Made by a program: the position numbers and the translations under genes. Under the pieces are notes generated by a model, which had not been told where the DNA came from, made no database searches, and saw only the letters and a program-made list of their open reading frames with translations. Below are positions 1 to 9,300 of a stretch of DNA of 39,868 nucleotides, one piece after another (position 1 is the stretch's first letter; every line of letters begins with the position of its first letter). This DNA comes from an uncultured Pseudomonadota bacterium (GTDB lineage Bacteria; Myxococcota_A; Bradymonadia; Bradymonadales; GCA-2716585), in NCBI GenBank assembly GCA_937123825.1, contig CAKZKQ010000550.1:1-39868 (forward strand). The letters run 5' to 3'.

Positions 1-732
1 GTCGAGGTCGAGGAGGAGAGCACAGACGAACCGGGGGTTCGTCGAGCATCGACGACGACGAGATCGACATCGTCGGGCCGTCGGGCGACGGGACAATTGT
101 CAGACAGAACCTAGTGTGTCAACCCGCTCCACTCCAACCCCTCCTTCAGTGGCCCCAAATGCCCAGGATGGTCTCCCACGACGCCCCAACCTCACCTTCA
201 CAACCGCCGTCGCCACTGCAGCTCGCCGGGCAGGCCATCATTTTATGTTGCGGGAGTGATTGTCGTGTTCAATCTGGGCACAAACTGTTAGTCTAGCGCC
301 AATGTGTGGTGTTTTTTGCTGGAGGAGGCCGGGGCAATGGCCCCGACCCAATGCGCATCGTGCACATTTGGAGCGCTGACCGACCCCTTCGGGCATGCTT
401 TTTTGCTCCAACCAGAAGAAAACACCGCTGGACCGCACGACTTCAGAACAAGACCGCTCACAAACGCGCGCTTGATTACGCGGCGCGACCACTGTACGAC
501 GTCCATGGCTTTGATCCACGGTGCGTTTGGGGTCCAAAACACCCAGAGCCAAAACACCGCCCACAACAATCCACCCAGAGTTGCCCACAGATCGGTGGAT
601 TGATGATGGCAAGCACGTAAAGCTCGTCCCAACTGCGTTGACAACCTTGTCGGTGACCGCGTCCAACTTGTCGATGAACACGCTCATCTGGCGCCCCTCG
701 CCGATCGCCTTGACGATGAAAGGAAAAGTTTG
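1..732. other. Poorly resolved left edge and acnB upstream region
   Basis: No gene can be assigned with confidence in this stretch. From base 3 a plus-strand frame is open to a stop at 294-296. Its early part is acidic (Ile-Asp-Asp-Asp-Glu-Ile-Asp around 46-66) and could be the tail of a gene entering from the left. Frame 1 is also acidic at its start (VEVEEE) and stops at 111-113, so a frameshifted 3' end is possible. A short hairpin, CGGGGC/GCCCCG, lies at 330-345 without a T tract. The acnB ribosome binding site AGGA is at 721-724. A TTGACA hexamer sits at 638-643, but I see no matching -10 box. Confidence 0.4.
288..687 (-). pseudogene. Possible small membrane protein, perhaps frameshifted
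   Basis: An ATG at 687 (minus strand) is preceded by GAGGGG six bases upstream and opens a peptide starting MSVFIDKLDAVTDKVVNAV. That stretch has a heptad pattern (DKL then DKV, 21 bases apart), as in an amphipathic helix. Shortly after, the neighbouring minus frame (open from a TTG at 644 to 288) carries a Trp-rich hydrophobic segment with the motif LWAVFWLWVFW, like one membrane helix, followed by basic residues. The two halves would join only through a frameshift near 620-640. This may be a degraded or mis-sequenced gene divergent from acnB, or chance coding in GC-rich DNA. I do not recognise a family. Confidence 0.22.
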
Positions 733-3537
733 ATGAACAGATACGCTCAGTACCTCAAGGAAATCGAAGACCGAAAAGCCCAATCCCTTCATCCCAAGCC
801 GATTGATGGGGCAGAGCTGCTGGTCGAGATCATCGATCAGATCAAGGACCCCAAGAGCGCCAACAGAGCCGAAGTCATCAACTTCTTCGTCTACAACGTC
901 CTGCCCGGGACCACGAGCGCTGCCGGTGTCAAAGCCGACTTCCTCAAAGAGATCATCCTGGGACAGTGCGTCATCGAAGAGATCTCCCCTGCGTCGGCCT
1001 TCGAGCAGCTCTCCCACATGAAGGGCGGCCCGTCGATCAAGGTGCTCCTCGATCTGGCCCTGGGCCAGGACGCGGACATCGCCAAAGAGGCCGCCAAGGT
1101 CCTCAAGACCCAGGTCTTCCTCTACGAAGCCGACATGGAGCGCCTGGAAGAGGCCTTCAACGCCGGCAGCGAGATCGCCAAAGACATCATCGAGAGCTAC
1201 GCCCAGGCCGAGTTCTTCACCAAGCTCCCCGAGGTCGAAGAAGAGATCAAGGTGGTGACCTTTGTCGCCGGTGTCGGAGACATCTCCACCGACCTGCTCT
1301 CCCCCGGCAGCGACGCCCACTCTCGCTCCGACCGCGAGCTGCACGGCCAGAGCCTCTTTGAGCACAACAAAGACCAGCAAAACGCCCTGCTGGCCCTCCA
1401 GGCCGAGCACCCCGACAAGCGCGTCATGCTGATCGCCGAAAAAGGCACCATGGGCGTCGGCTCCTCCCGCATGTCGGGGGTCAACAACGTCGCCCTGTGG
1501 ATCGGCAAACAAGCCAGCCCCTACGTGCCCTTCATCAACATCGCCCCCGTTGTCGCGGGCACCAACGGCATCTCGCCCATCTTCCTGACCACCGTCGGCG
1601 TCACCGGCGGCATCGGGCTGGACCTCAAGAACTGGGTCAAGCAGCACGACGACAACGGCAACCTCATCGTCGATGAAGACGGCGAACCGGTCCTGAAGCA
1701 GACCTACAGCGTGGACACCGGCACCGTCCTGACGATCAACAGCAAGACCAAGAAGCTCTACAAGGGCGACCAGGAACTGATGGACGTCTCTTCGGCGTTC
1801 ACGCCCCAGAAGATGGAGTTCATGCGCGCTGGCGGCTCCTACGCGATCGTCTTTGGCAAAAAGCTCCAGGCCTTCGCCGCCAAGACCCTCGGCATCGATC
1901 TGCCGCCGGTCTTCGCCGCCTCCAAAGAAATCTCCCATGAGGGCCAGGGCCTGACGGCCGTCGAGAAGATCTTCAACAAGAACGCCGTGGGCACCTCCGG
2001 GGCCACCCTCCACGCGGGCTCTTACGTGCGCGTTGAGGTCAACATCGTCGGCTCCCAGGACACCACCGGGCTGATGACCTCCCAGGAACTGGAGATGATG
2101 GCCGCGACCGTGATCTCCCCCATCGTCGATGGCGGGTACCAGTCGGGCTGCCACACCGCCTCGGTGTGGGACCGCAAGTCCAAGGAGAACATCCCCAGGC
2201 TGATGAAGTTCATGAACGACTTTGGCCTGATCACCGGACGCCACCCCGAACACAAGTACGCCCCGCTGACCGACGTCATCCACAAGGTGCTCAACGACAT
2301 CACCATCGACGACTGGGCGATCATCATCGGCGGTGACTCCCACACCCGGATGTCCAAGGGCGTCGCCTTTGGCGCCGACTCCGGGACCGTGGCGCTGGCG
2401 CTGGCCACCGGCGAAGCCTCCATGCCCATCCCCGAGTCCGTCAAAGTGACCTTCAAGGGCAGCATGAAGGACCACATGGACTTCCGCGACGTCGTCCACG
2501 CCACCCAGTCCCAGATGCTCAAGCAGTTCAACGGCGAGAACGTCTTCCAGGGGCGCATCATCGAGGTCCACATCGGGACCCTCCTGTCCGACCAGGCCTT
2601 CACCTTCACCGACTGGACCGCCGAGATGAAGGCCAAGGCCTCCATCTGCATCTCCGAGGACAACACCCTGATCGAGTCGCTCGAGATCGCCAAGGGTCGC
2701 ATCCAGATCATGATCGACAAGGGGATGGACAACGACAAGCAGGTGCTCCAGGGCTTGATCGACAAGGCCAACAAGCGCATCGAGGAGATCAGAACGGGCA
2801 CCAAGCCCCCGCTGACCCCCGACGAGAACGCCAAGTACTACGCCGAGTTCGTGGTGGACCTGGACATCATCGATGAGCCGATGATCGCCGACCCCGACGT
2901 CCACAACGAAGACGTCTCCAAGCGCTACACCCACGACACCATCCGCGAGCTCTCCTTCTACGGCGGCGACAAGCACGTCGATCTTGGCTTTGTGGGTTCC
3001 TGCATGGTCCACAAAGGCGACATCAAGATCGTGTCCATGATGCTCAAGAACCTTGAAGAGCAGCACGGCAAGGTGGAGTTCAACGCGCCGCTGGTCGTCA
3101 CCGCGCCGACCTACAACATCATCGACGAGCTCAAAGAAGAGGGACACTGGGAGATCCTGCAGCGGTACTCCGGCTTTGAGTTCAACGACGCTTCGCCCAA
3201 GAGCGCCGCGCGCACCGAGTACGACAACATCCTTTACCTCGAGCGCCCCGGCTGCAACCTCTGCATGGGCAACCAGGAGAAGGCCGAGAAGGGCGACACC
3301 GTGATGGCCACCTCCACGCGCCTCTTCCAGGGACGCGTCGTCAAGGACTCCGCCGAGAAGAAAGGCGAGTCGCTGCTGGCGTCCACGCCCGTGGTGGTCC
3401 TCTCGGCCATTCTGGGCCGCACCCCGACGCTGGATGAGTACAAAGAGGCCGTCAAAGGCATCAAGCTCACCCAGTTTGCGCCGCCCCTCAAGAAGATGAC
3501 CTCCAAGCCCATGCGCTCGCATCAGGTCTTCTACTAG
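733..3537 (+). CDS. acnB: Aconitate hydratase B (bifunctional aconitase / 2-methylisocitrate dehydratase)
   Basis: This 934-aa protein is the AcnB-type [4Fe-4S] aconitase. The family interconverts citrate and isocitrate in the TCA cycle and can hydrate 2-methyl-cis-aconitate. The family signature GGDSHTRMSKGVAFGADSGT is near residues 535-554. The cluster cysteines are visible as C757 (GSCM) and C841/C844 (GCNLCMG). The order HEAT-like helical N-terminus, swivel domain, then catalytic domains fits AcnB rather than AcnA. It is longer than the E. coli enzyme (865 aa), with extra sequence in the middle third. I chose ATG 733 because AGGA lies eight bases upstream; a TTG immediately before it is also in frame. 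It appears monocistronic, and the next gene is convergent. Confidence 0.96.
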   Translation: MNRYAQYLKEIEDRKAQSLHPKPIDGAELLVEIIDQIKDPKSANRAEVINFFVYNVLPGTTSAAGVKADFLKEIILGQCVIEEISPASAFEQLSHMKGGPSIKVLLDLALGQDADIAKEAAKVLKTQVFLYEADMERLEEAFNAGSEIAKDIIESYAQAEFFTKLPEVEEEIKVVTFVAGVGDISTDLLSPGSDAHSRSDRELHGQSLFEHNKDQQNALLALQAEHPDKRVMLIAEKGTMGVGSSRMSGVNNVALWIGKQASPYVPFINIAPVVAGTNGISPIFLTTVGVTGGIGLDLKNWVKQHDDNGNLIVDEDGEPVLKQTYSVDTGTVLTINSKTKKLYKGDQELMDVSSAFTPQKMEFMRAGGSYAIVFGKKLQAFAAKTLGIDLPPVFAASKEISHEGQGLTAVEKIFNKNAVGTSGATLHAGSYVRVEVNIVGSQDTTGLMTSQELEMMAATVISPIVDGGYQSGCHTASVWDRKSKENIPRLMKFMNDFGLITGRHPEHKYAPLTDVIHKVLNDITIDDWAIIIGGDSHTRMSKGVAFGADSGTVALALATGEASMPIPESVKVTFKGSMKDHMDFRDVVHATQSQMLKQFNGENVFQGRIIEVHIGTLLSDQAFTFTDWTAEMKAKASICISEDNTLIESLEIAKGRIQIMIDKGMDNDKQVLQGLIDKANKRIEEIRTGTKPPLTPDENAKYYAEFVVDLDIIDEPMIADPDVHNEDVSKRYTHDTIRELSFYGGDKHVDLGFVGSCMVHKGDIKIVSMMLKNLEEQHGKVEFNAPLVVTAPTYNIIDELKEEGHWEILQRYSGFEFNDASPKSAARTEYDNILYLERPGCNLCMGNQEKAEKGDTVMATSTRLFQGRVVKDSAEKKGESLLASTPVVVLSAILGRTPTLDEYKEAVKGIKLTQFAPPLKKMTSKPMRSHQVFY

Positions 3538-3559
3538 GGCTCGATATCCGGCCGAAGAC

Positions 3560-3593
3560 GCGCTCAGGGCACCTTTCCTGGCTCTCTGAGCGC
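3560..3593 (+). terminator. Weak stem-loop after acnB
   Basis: GCGCTCAG (3560-3567) pairs perfectly with CTGAGCGC (3586-3593) across an 18-base loop, starting 22 bases after the acnB stop. There is no T tract, so this is at best a factor-dependent terminator or a 3'-end stabiliser. A second short inverted repeat, AACCC/GGGTT, lies around 3678-3700 before the convergent hydrolase gene. Confidence 0.3.
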
Positions 3594-3706
3594 CGTGTGA
3601 GCACCGGCACCACGCCGCAACGCTCACCCCCCATTCAAACTGCCTCTGGAAGCCTCCTGGCCCGTTTTGCTGGAAAGAACCCAGTGAAAACCGGGTTTGA
3701 GGGCGT

Positions 3707-4639
3707 TTATGGCTGGGCGAGCCACCCCAAGATCGCCTCGGTGGTCTCTTGCGGCATTTCTTGCTGGATCCAGTGGCCGCAATCCAGGCCGATCACCTCC
3801 ACACGGGGCACAAAGGTCTTCAGACGCTCAGAGCGTGGGATCACATCCCGGTCGCCGTAGATCATCAGCGCGGGGTGTTGGACGATGGGATCGACCTGCG
3901 CCAGCGTGTGCCAGTTCCGGTCCAGGTTTCGGTACCAGTTGATGCTCCCGGTGAACCCCGTCGCCTCAAAGGCCGAGGCAAAAACAGCAAGCTCGTCCTC
4001 GCCCATCACAGGGTCGCCAAGCGGCTGGGTGGATACGGCGAGGTTCATCATCAACATGCCGGGCTGGGGGGGCTGGGCGGGGATGTTTTTGCGGTAGAGG
4101 TTGTGGAGGAAGCGGTGGGTGTTGTCGTTCAATACGGCGTCGGCGACCCCTGGTTGGCGGTTGAAGTGGACAAAGTAGTGGTCGCCGCCAAAGACCTCCT
4201 CCATGAACTCGATCCAGGGTTTTTCTCCGCGCTCCTGGTAGGGCAAGCTGAGGTTGATCACCTTGTCCACGCGTTTGGGGTGCAAAAGGGCCATCGCCCA
4301 GACCACCATCGCGCCCCAATCGTGGCCGACAAAGGTGGCCGAGCCGTATCCGTAGTGGTCAAGGAGCGCGGTGAGGTCGCCCGTGAGGTGCTCGATGCCG
4401 TAGTCGGTCACTTCGGTTGGACAAGAGGAGTTGCCGTAGCCCCGCTGGTTTGGGACGATGACGTGGTATCCTGCGTCGGCCAGCGGGCGCAGCTGGTGGC
4501 GCCAGGAGAAGGCGTGCTCTGGCCAGCCGTGGCAAAGGACGATGGGCCGTGTGTTTTGGCGGCCGGCCTCAAAGACCTCAAGCTCGACATTGTTGACGTG
4601 GATGAGGGTGGGTTTGGGGAAGTTTGCCAGGTTGTCCAT
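3707..4639 (-). CDS. Alpha/beta hydrolase, epoxide hydrolase type
   Basis: This is a 310-aa cytosolic alpha/beta-hydrolase. The epoxide hydrolase signatures are in order: HGWP oxyanion motif (37-40), nucleophile elbow GHDWG with Asp107, cap-domain Tyr236 (NWYRN), acid Asp265 (YGDRD) and base His289 (CGHW). An Asp nucleophile plus lid tyrosines is the arrangement by which soluble epoxide hydrolases open epoxides to diols; haloalkane dehalogenases share the Asp but lack the ring-opening Tyr pair. Length is typical for the family. The start has AGGAG seven bases upstream. It is divergent from the AraC-family regulator at 4890, with a large inverted repeat between them, so local regulation by that protein is plausible. 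The physiological substrate is not apparent. Confidence 0.9.
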   Translation of the reverse strand: MDNLANFPKPTLIHVNNVELEVFEAGRQNTRPIVLCHGWPEHAFSWRHQLRPLADAGYHVIVPNQRGYGNSSCPTEVTDYGIEHLTGDLTALLDHYGYGSATFVGHDWGAMVVWAMALLHPKRVDKVINLSLPYQERGEKPWIEFMEEVFGGDHYFVHFNRQPGVADAVLNDNTHRFLHNLYRKNIPAQPPQPGMLMMNLAVSTQPLGDPVMGEDELAVFASAFEATGFTGSINWYRNLDRNWHTLAQVDPIVQHPALMIYGDRDVIPRSERLKTFVPRVEVIGLDCGHWIQQEMPQETTEAILGWLAQP

Positions 4640-4744
4640 TGCTCAACTCCTGTGCCGTTTGGGGCAGTGTAAAGACGCGTTGGTTTTGGGTGGATGCCTT
4701 TCGAACCTCTGGGTGGGCGTCCGCAAAAGGCGGCCCCCAAGGTG

Positions 4745-4797
4745 CCCCAATGTAGGAAAGGCCTGCTGACAGCGTGGCGTCAGCAGGCCTGTTGGGG
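4745..4797. promoter_or_regulatory. Large perfect inverted repeat between divergent genes
   Basis: AGGCCTGCTGAC (4759-4770) and GTCAGCAGGCCT (4779-4790) form a perfect 12-bp inverted repeat around an 8-base centre. Outside them CCCCAA (4745-4750) is matched by TTGGGG (4792-4797), so the symmetry extends further. It lies between the divergent starts at 4639 and 4890. It could be a regulator operator or, transcribed from either side, a stable 5'-leader hairpin. There is no T tract on either strand to suggest an ordinary terminator. Confidence 0.6.
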
Positions 4798-4889
4798 ACG
4801 CAGATTTTCAGACAACGCGCTTGGGAAGGGCCAGATGAAGCGCGCAGGCCTGGGCGCAGGCCACAAACCCATTCAAAGAGGAGCGCTCC

Positions 4890-5681
4890 ATGCCGCTGCC
4901 CGAGGGATATCAGGAGATCGCAGCGCCTTTTGGGCTCCCAAGGCACATCGAGGCGGTGTGGACCAGTCTGGCGGCGACGCGCGCGTCGGAGCGGATTCTG
5001 CCCGATGGCCGCTGCGACATCATCCTGCGCTTCAGGACGGCGGCTGACGGCGGCATCAGCGGCATCGTGGGGATCGTCGCGGGGCCGTCCACGGCATACC
5101 ACGACGTATCCACCGAGCCAGGCACGGGGTTTGTCGGGGTGCGCTTGCGGCCGGGGTTTGCCAGAGCTGTTTTGGGGCTGCCATTGGCGCCGCTGGCCAA
5201 CGCGGTGCTGCATGGCCAGGACATGCATGAGCGCTTTCCCGGATGGGAAGCGCTTTGTGAGCCTGCGGCAGACGTCGAAGCGCTGATCAGCCGCCTGGCA
5301 GGGTTTGTGTCGGAGCGTTCAGCGCGCAGCGGGCTTTGGCCTCCTACGCGCACGTTGGACATTGTCGGCGCCATCCACGCCGGGGCCGGTCGCCTGACCG
5401 TCGGCGAGCTGGCAGCGCTCCACGGTGTCACCGCGCGCACCGTGCGCCGCGATGTCATGGAGCACACGGGGTTGACCCCCAAAGCGCTCTCCCAGGTCCT
5501 TCAATTCCACCGCGCCGTGCGGCTGATGCGCGGCGCGGGTTTGGACACAGTCTCCACCGCGCTTGAAGCGGGCTACGCTGACCAGGCGCACATGACCCGG
5601 TCTTTTCGGCGGTTTGGTGGCTTTACCCCCGCGCGCATGCCCTTGGTGGCGATGTCAGACCGGCCGCTTGGCGACTATTGA
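4890..5681 (+). CDS. AraC-family transcriptional regulator
   Basis: This 263-aa one-component regulator has an N-terminal sensory part with the PDGRCDIILRF segment (about residues 39-49) seen in many AraC proteins of this class. The C-terminal AraC double helix-turn-helix covers about residues 160-255, with LTPKALSQVLQFHRAVRLM and the second-helix signature ending GGFTPARM. The ATG has AGAGGAG at good spacing. It faces the epoxide hydrolase gene across a 250-bp divergent region holding a perfect 12-bp inverted repeat, and a VOC-fold gene follows in the same direction 153 bp downstream. Control of one or both neighbours is inference. The ligand is unknown. Confidence 0.92.
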   Translation: MPLPEGYQEIAAPFGLPRHIEAVWTSLAATRASERILPDGRCDIILRFRTAADGGISGIVGIVAGPSTAYHDVSTEPGTGFVGVRLRPGFARAVLGLPLAPLANAVLHGQDMHERFPGWEALCEPAADVEALISRLAGFVSERSARSGLWPPTRTLDIVGAIHAGAGRLTVGELAALHGVTARTVRRDVMEHTGLTPKALSQVLQFHRAVRLMRGAGLDTVSTALEAGYADQAHMTRSFRRFGGFTPARMPLVAMSDRPLGDY

Positions 5682-5834
5682 TACCGAAATGCAGACGAAA
5701 GGCTCACTTTGGTATGAGCGCCATGTCCGTTTTCTTCAAGATCTCACGCCGCCGACCCCGCTAACCTGCCCTCCACAACCCCGGCTGCGTCTGGCCCACG
5801 GTCAAACGCGCCCAACACCCCAGGCAGGACACCC

Positions 5835-6230
5835 ATGAAGTTTGGATACACCATCATCTACGTCGCCGACGTCATCGCCACCATCGAGTTCTACGAAACC
5901 GCCTTTGGGCTCGGGCGCCGCTTCATCCACGAAAGCCACCAGTACGCCGAGCTTGAAACCGGCGCCACCGTGCTGGCCTTCGCCAGCGACGCCGCCGCCG
6001 ACATCAACAACCTGGCCATCCGCCCCAACCGCAAGGCCGAACTCGCCGCAGGCTTCGAGGTCGCCTTTGTCTGCGACGACCCCGCCGCAGCTTACGACAC
6101 CGCGCTGGCGGCCGGTGCAAGCCCGGTCAGCGCGCCGTCGCTCAAACCATGGGGCCAGACAGTCTCCTACGTCCGGGACCTCAACGGCTGCCTGGTGGAA
6201 ATCTGCTCGCCGATCTCTCCCTCCCCTTGA
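5835..6230 (+). CDS. VOC-fold protein (glyoxalase/bleomycin resistance superfamily)
   Basis: This 131-aa protein has the two beta-alpha-beta-beta-beta halves of a single-domain VOC protein. It begins with the typical YTIIYVADVIATIEFYETAF pattern and ends with a RDLNGCLVEICSP strand, where Glu (about residue 122) is the usual metal or structural position. Such proteins act as isomerases, dioxygenases or sequestering proteins; nothing here fixes the reaction. AGGCAGGA precedes the ATG. It may be read with the upstream AraC gene (153-bp gap). An imperfect inverted repeat, ATACC/GGTAT, lies near 5682-5719. Confidence 0.88.
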   Translation: MKFGYTIIYVADVIATIEFYETAFGLGRRFIHESHQYAELETGATVLAFASDAAADINNLAIRPNRKAELAAGFEVAFVCDDPAAAYDTALAAGASPVSAPSLKPWGQTVSYVRDLNGCLVEICSPISPSP

Positions 6231-6374
6231 TGCACAAAGGCCATGGCCGATGGATGCTTAGCACATCGTTTGACGACCGGGTTTGCTCACAACCGCTGGT
6301 GCCATGGCTTTTGGCGGTGCTATCCTGGCCCCCAAAAGGCGTTCATATCGAAGGGCACAGTGGGAGCACAAAGC

Positions 6375-9300
6375 ATGACACAGGTCGATACTGACGGCAT
6401 CAACGCGCTTTTGGAGTTGCCGCCCGGCGAGGACTCTTGGCAGACCATTTGGAAGCGGCTCCAACACCTCGAAGACACCCCCGAAAACCAGGCTCTGGTC
6501 CAAAAAGCACAAGACAAGCTCTCGTCCTGGCCCAATCACCTGCGCTTTGTCTTCATCACCCGCAATTACGACCTGCAGCGCTTTAAACAATCGCCAGCCT
6601 CAGCGTTGGTGCGCTGGCTGCGATGCCGCAGCGACGCCTTCAACGGGATGTGGATGGGCCTTGATGCGTTCCTGGCGCTGCCGCTCTTTGACCACCTTGA
6701 ACGGCTTGAGATCGTGTGGGCCTCGTACAAACCCAACGGCGGAAATCAGGTCCTTCAAACCATCACCAACACCCAACAACTGGCGTCCATCACACAGCTC
6801 TGCCTTCGCTCCTGCAGGGGCATCGAACGCTCCACCGTGGAGGCGTTTTCACAGAGCGCTTTGATGGCCAGGCTCAACCACCTGGGCATCGCGTCCTGTG
6901 GCATGACCGACGAGGCCGCAGCACCCCTGGTCACCAGCCCAGGCCTTGGCAGGCTCGAAACGCTCGACCTCTCTGGCAACAAAACCACCGCGCAGACCCT
7001 CGCGCTGCTGGCGCGCAGCCCCCACCTGGGCAAGCTGCGCTTTTTGGCCTTTGACGCCGTGGATGGCGGCGGTGCCAAAGCCATCCAAACGCGCCCAGGG
7101 CTGTCCAACCTTGAGCACTTGCGCTTCTCGTCCTCACACTCCGACCTGAAAGCGCTCCTGAGCCTGCTGGACGCCCCCCACATGACCAAGCTCAAACGCC
7201 TGACGAGCGTCAAACAAGGCAAAACACACGATCTCATCACCTGGAACGACGACAAGACGTCCATCAACGCCTTGTCCTTTGCGGGCTCCTATCCCAAACC
7301 CGGCGACTTTCTGACGGTGTCCAAACACGAGCGCCTTGGCGACCTCAAATCACTGGACCTGACAGGGGTCACATGCAGCACCAACACCGCCAATGTGTCC
7401 GCCAACGACTTCGCCGACCTCTTTGCCCAACCCATGCCCAGCCTGCACACCGTGACCATGGACCACTGCTGGCTCAACAACCGGACCTTCCCCCTATTTT
7501 GGGCCAAGCCCGGCTTTGAACAGGTCCGCACCCTGTCGCTCTCCCACAACTCGATGCTCCTCCACGGCATCACCCACAACGCCCGGCCAGCATGGCCGAA
7601 ACTGGAGGCGCTCGACCTCAACCACTGCCGCATTGGCGACGGCCAAGCCAGACACATGGCCCAATGGGAACTTCCAAATCTCCACACGCTGAATCTGGCC
7701 GACAACACTCTCACCGCCTCCGGAATGCTCGCCTTTTTGCAGGACGATCGGTGGTCCAACCTCAAAACATTCCTCGTGGGCTCAGACACCCCGGTGTTTT
7801 CGGGCGGCCAGAACATGGGCACAGCGACCCACCTGAATTTTGGCAACACTCATATGACCGGCGAAGCCTTGGGCACGCTGGCATCGGTCTCCAACACGCC
7901 CGACATTCAGCACATGGACCTGTCCCACAACCAAATCGGCAATCCGGGGCTCTGCGCATTCGCCCAAAGCCCCCATTTTCCAGCGCTTGAGCGCCTGGAC
8001 CTGTCCCACAACGCCGTGGGACACGCCGGACTGCTCGAACTCCTGCGCAGCCCCCACTTTCCAAAGCTCCACACCCTTCAAGCGTCCCACAACAAGATCA
8101 CCGCCCTGAGCAAGCTGCTCAAAGAGCCGCGCCTGAGCCAAATCTTGCACCTTGAACTGGCCAACAACCGCCTCAAAGACACCGGCGCCAGAGCCCTTGG
8201 AAAATGCCCGCACCTGGGCGCCTTGACCCACCTCGACCTGAGCCAAACCCAGATGACCAGCGGTGGGCTCGCCAGCCTCCTGTCCAACCCAGCCCTGGCC
8301 CGGCTGGAGACCCTGCGCTTGAACAACAACGCCATCGATGACGACGGCATGGCGGCGCTGGCCGCCGTTCAACACCTGACGCAGTTGACGCATCTGGAGC
8401 TTGGCGGCAACAACATCACCAACGCCGGCGTGGAGACGCTGATGGCCACCGCCTGGCTTGGCCAAATCCGCACCCTCGTTCTCTCCCACAACCCCATCTC
8501 TGATGCAGGCATCCATGCCATCGCCCAGAGCCCCCACCTGGCAGCGCTCCAAACCCTCAACCTCGACGGCAACACCATCACGGCCGACGCCGCAAATGCG
8601 CTGGCACATGGACACAGCCTCAGTGAGGCCCTCAAAGCACACTGGCAACAAGAGGCCGACGCCAAGGGCTACAAGGTCCCCCAAAAGCTCGCCTCAAACA
8701 CACGCATCCCCAGCGAACTCAGCGCCGTCCTGACCCAGTGCCGCGAGCTTCTCCACGGCCCCCCCAGCGAATCCTCGTGGGACACGCTCTGGCAAATGCT
8801 TTCAAAGGCCAGCGCGGCCGCCAGCCAGGAGATCATCGTCGATTATCTGGCCAGACCCCTCAACGCCTGGCCTGCTCGTCTGCGTGGGGTCAGGGTCGAC
8901 GCCGCCGAGCTTGACGCCCTCACCGAACACCCAGGCTGGCCGCTGGTCAGACACCTGCGGGTCACCGCCAGCGAGCTGGGCGACGCCAAGGCGCTGGCGT
9001 CCAACCCGCGGCTGGGCGGCATCGTCTCGCTCGACTTGAACCACTGCGGGCTTAACGCCAAAGGGGCTCTTGCCATCGCCCAGAGCCCTCATCTGACCGG
9101 CCTGACCGCGCTCGACCTGAGCCGCAATCCACTGCGCGTTCGAGGTGCTAAAGCCCTGGCCAAGGCCCCTTTCCTGAATCAACTGACGCATTTGGCGCTG
9201 ACCCAATGCCACATCGGCGATTCGGGCCTGAGCGCCTTGATGGAGGCCAGCGCCTTCAATCGCCTCAGCACCCTGCAACTGGCCAGAAACCGCATCGACC

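Noticed and set aside
330..345. CGGGGC-AATG-GCCCCG hairpin as a terminator
   Set aside because: No T tract follows on the plus strand, and on the minus strand the adjacent run is A, not T.
238..3627. A minus-strand open frame of over 1100 codons opposite acnB
   Set aside because: It mirrors acnB codon by codon, a frequent result of high GC at third positions. It is Gly/Val/Asp-rich, lacks any family motif, and acnB itself is unmistakable.
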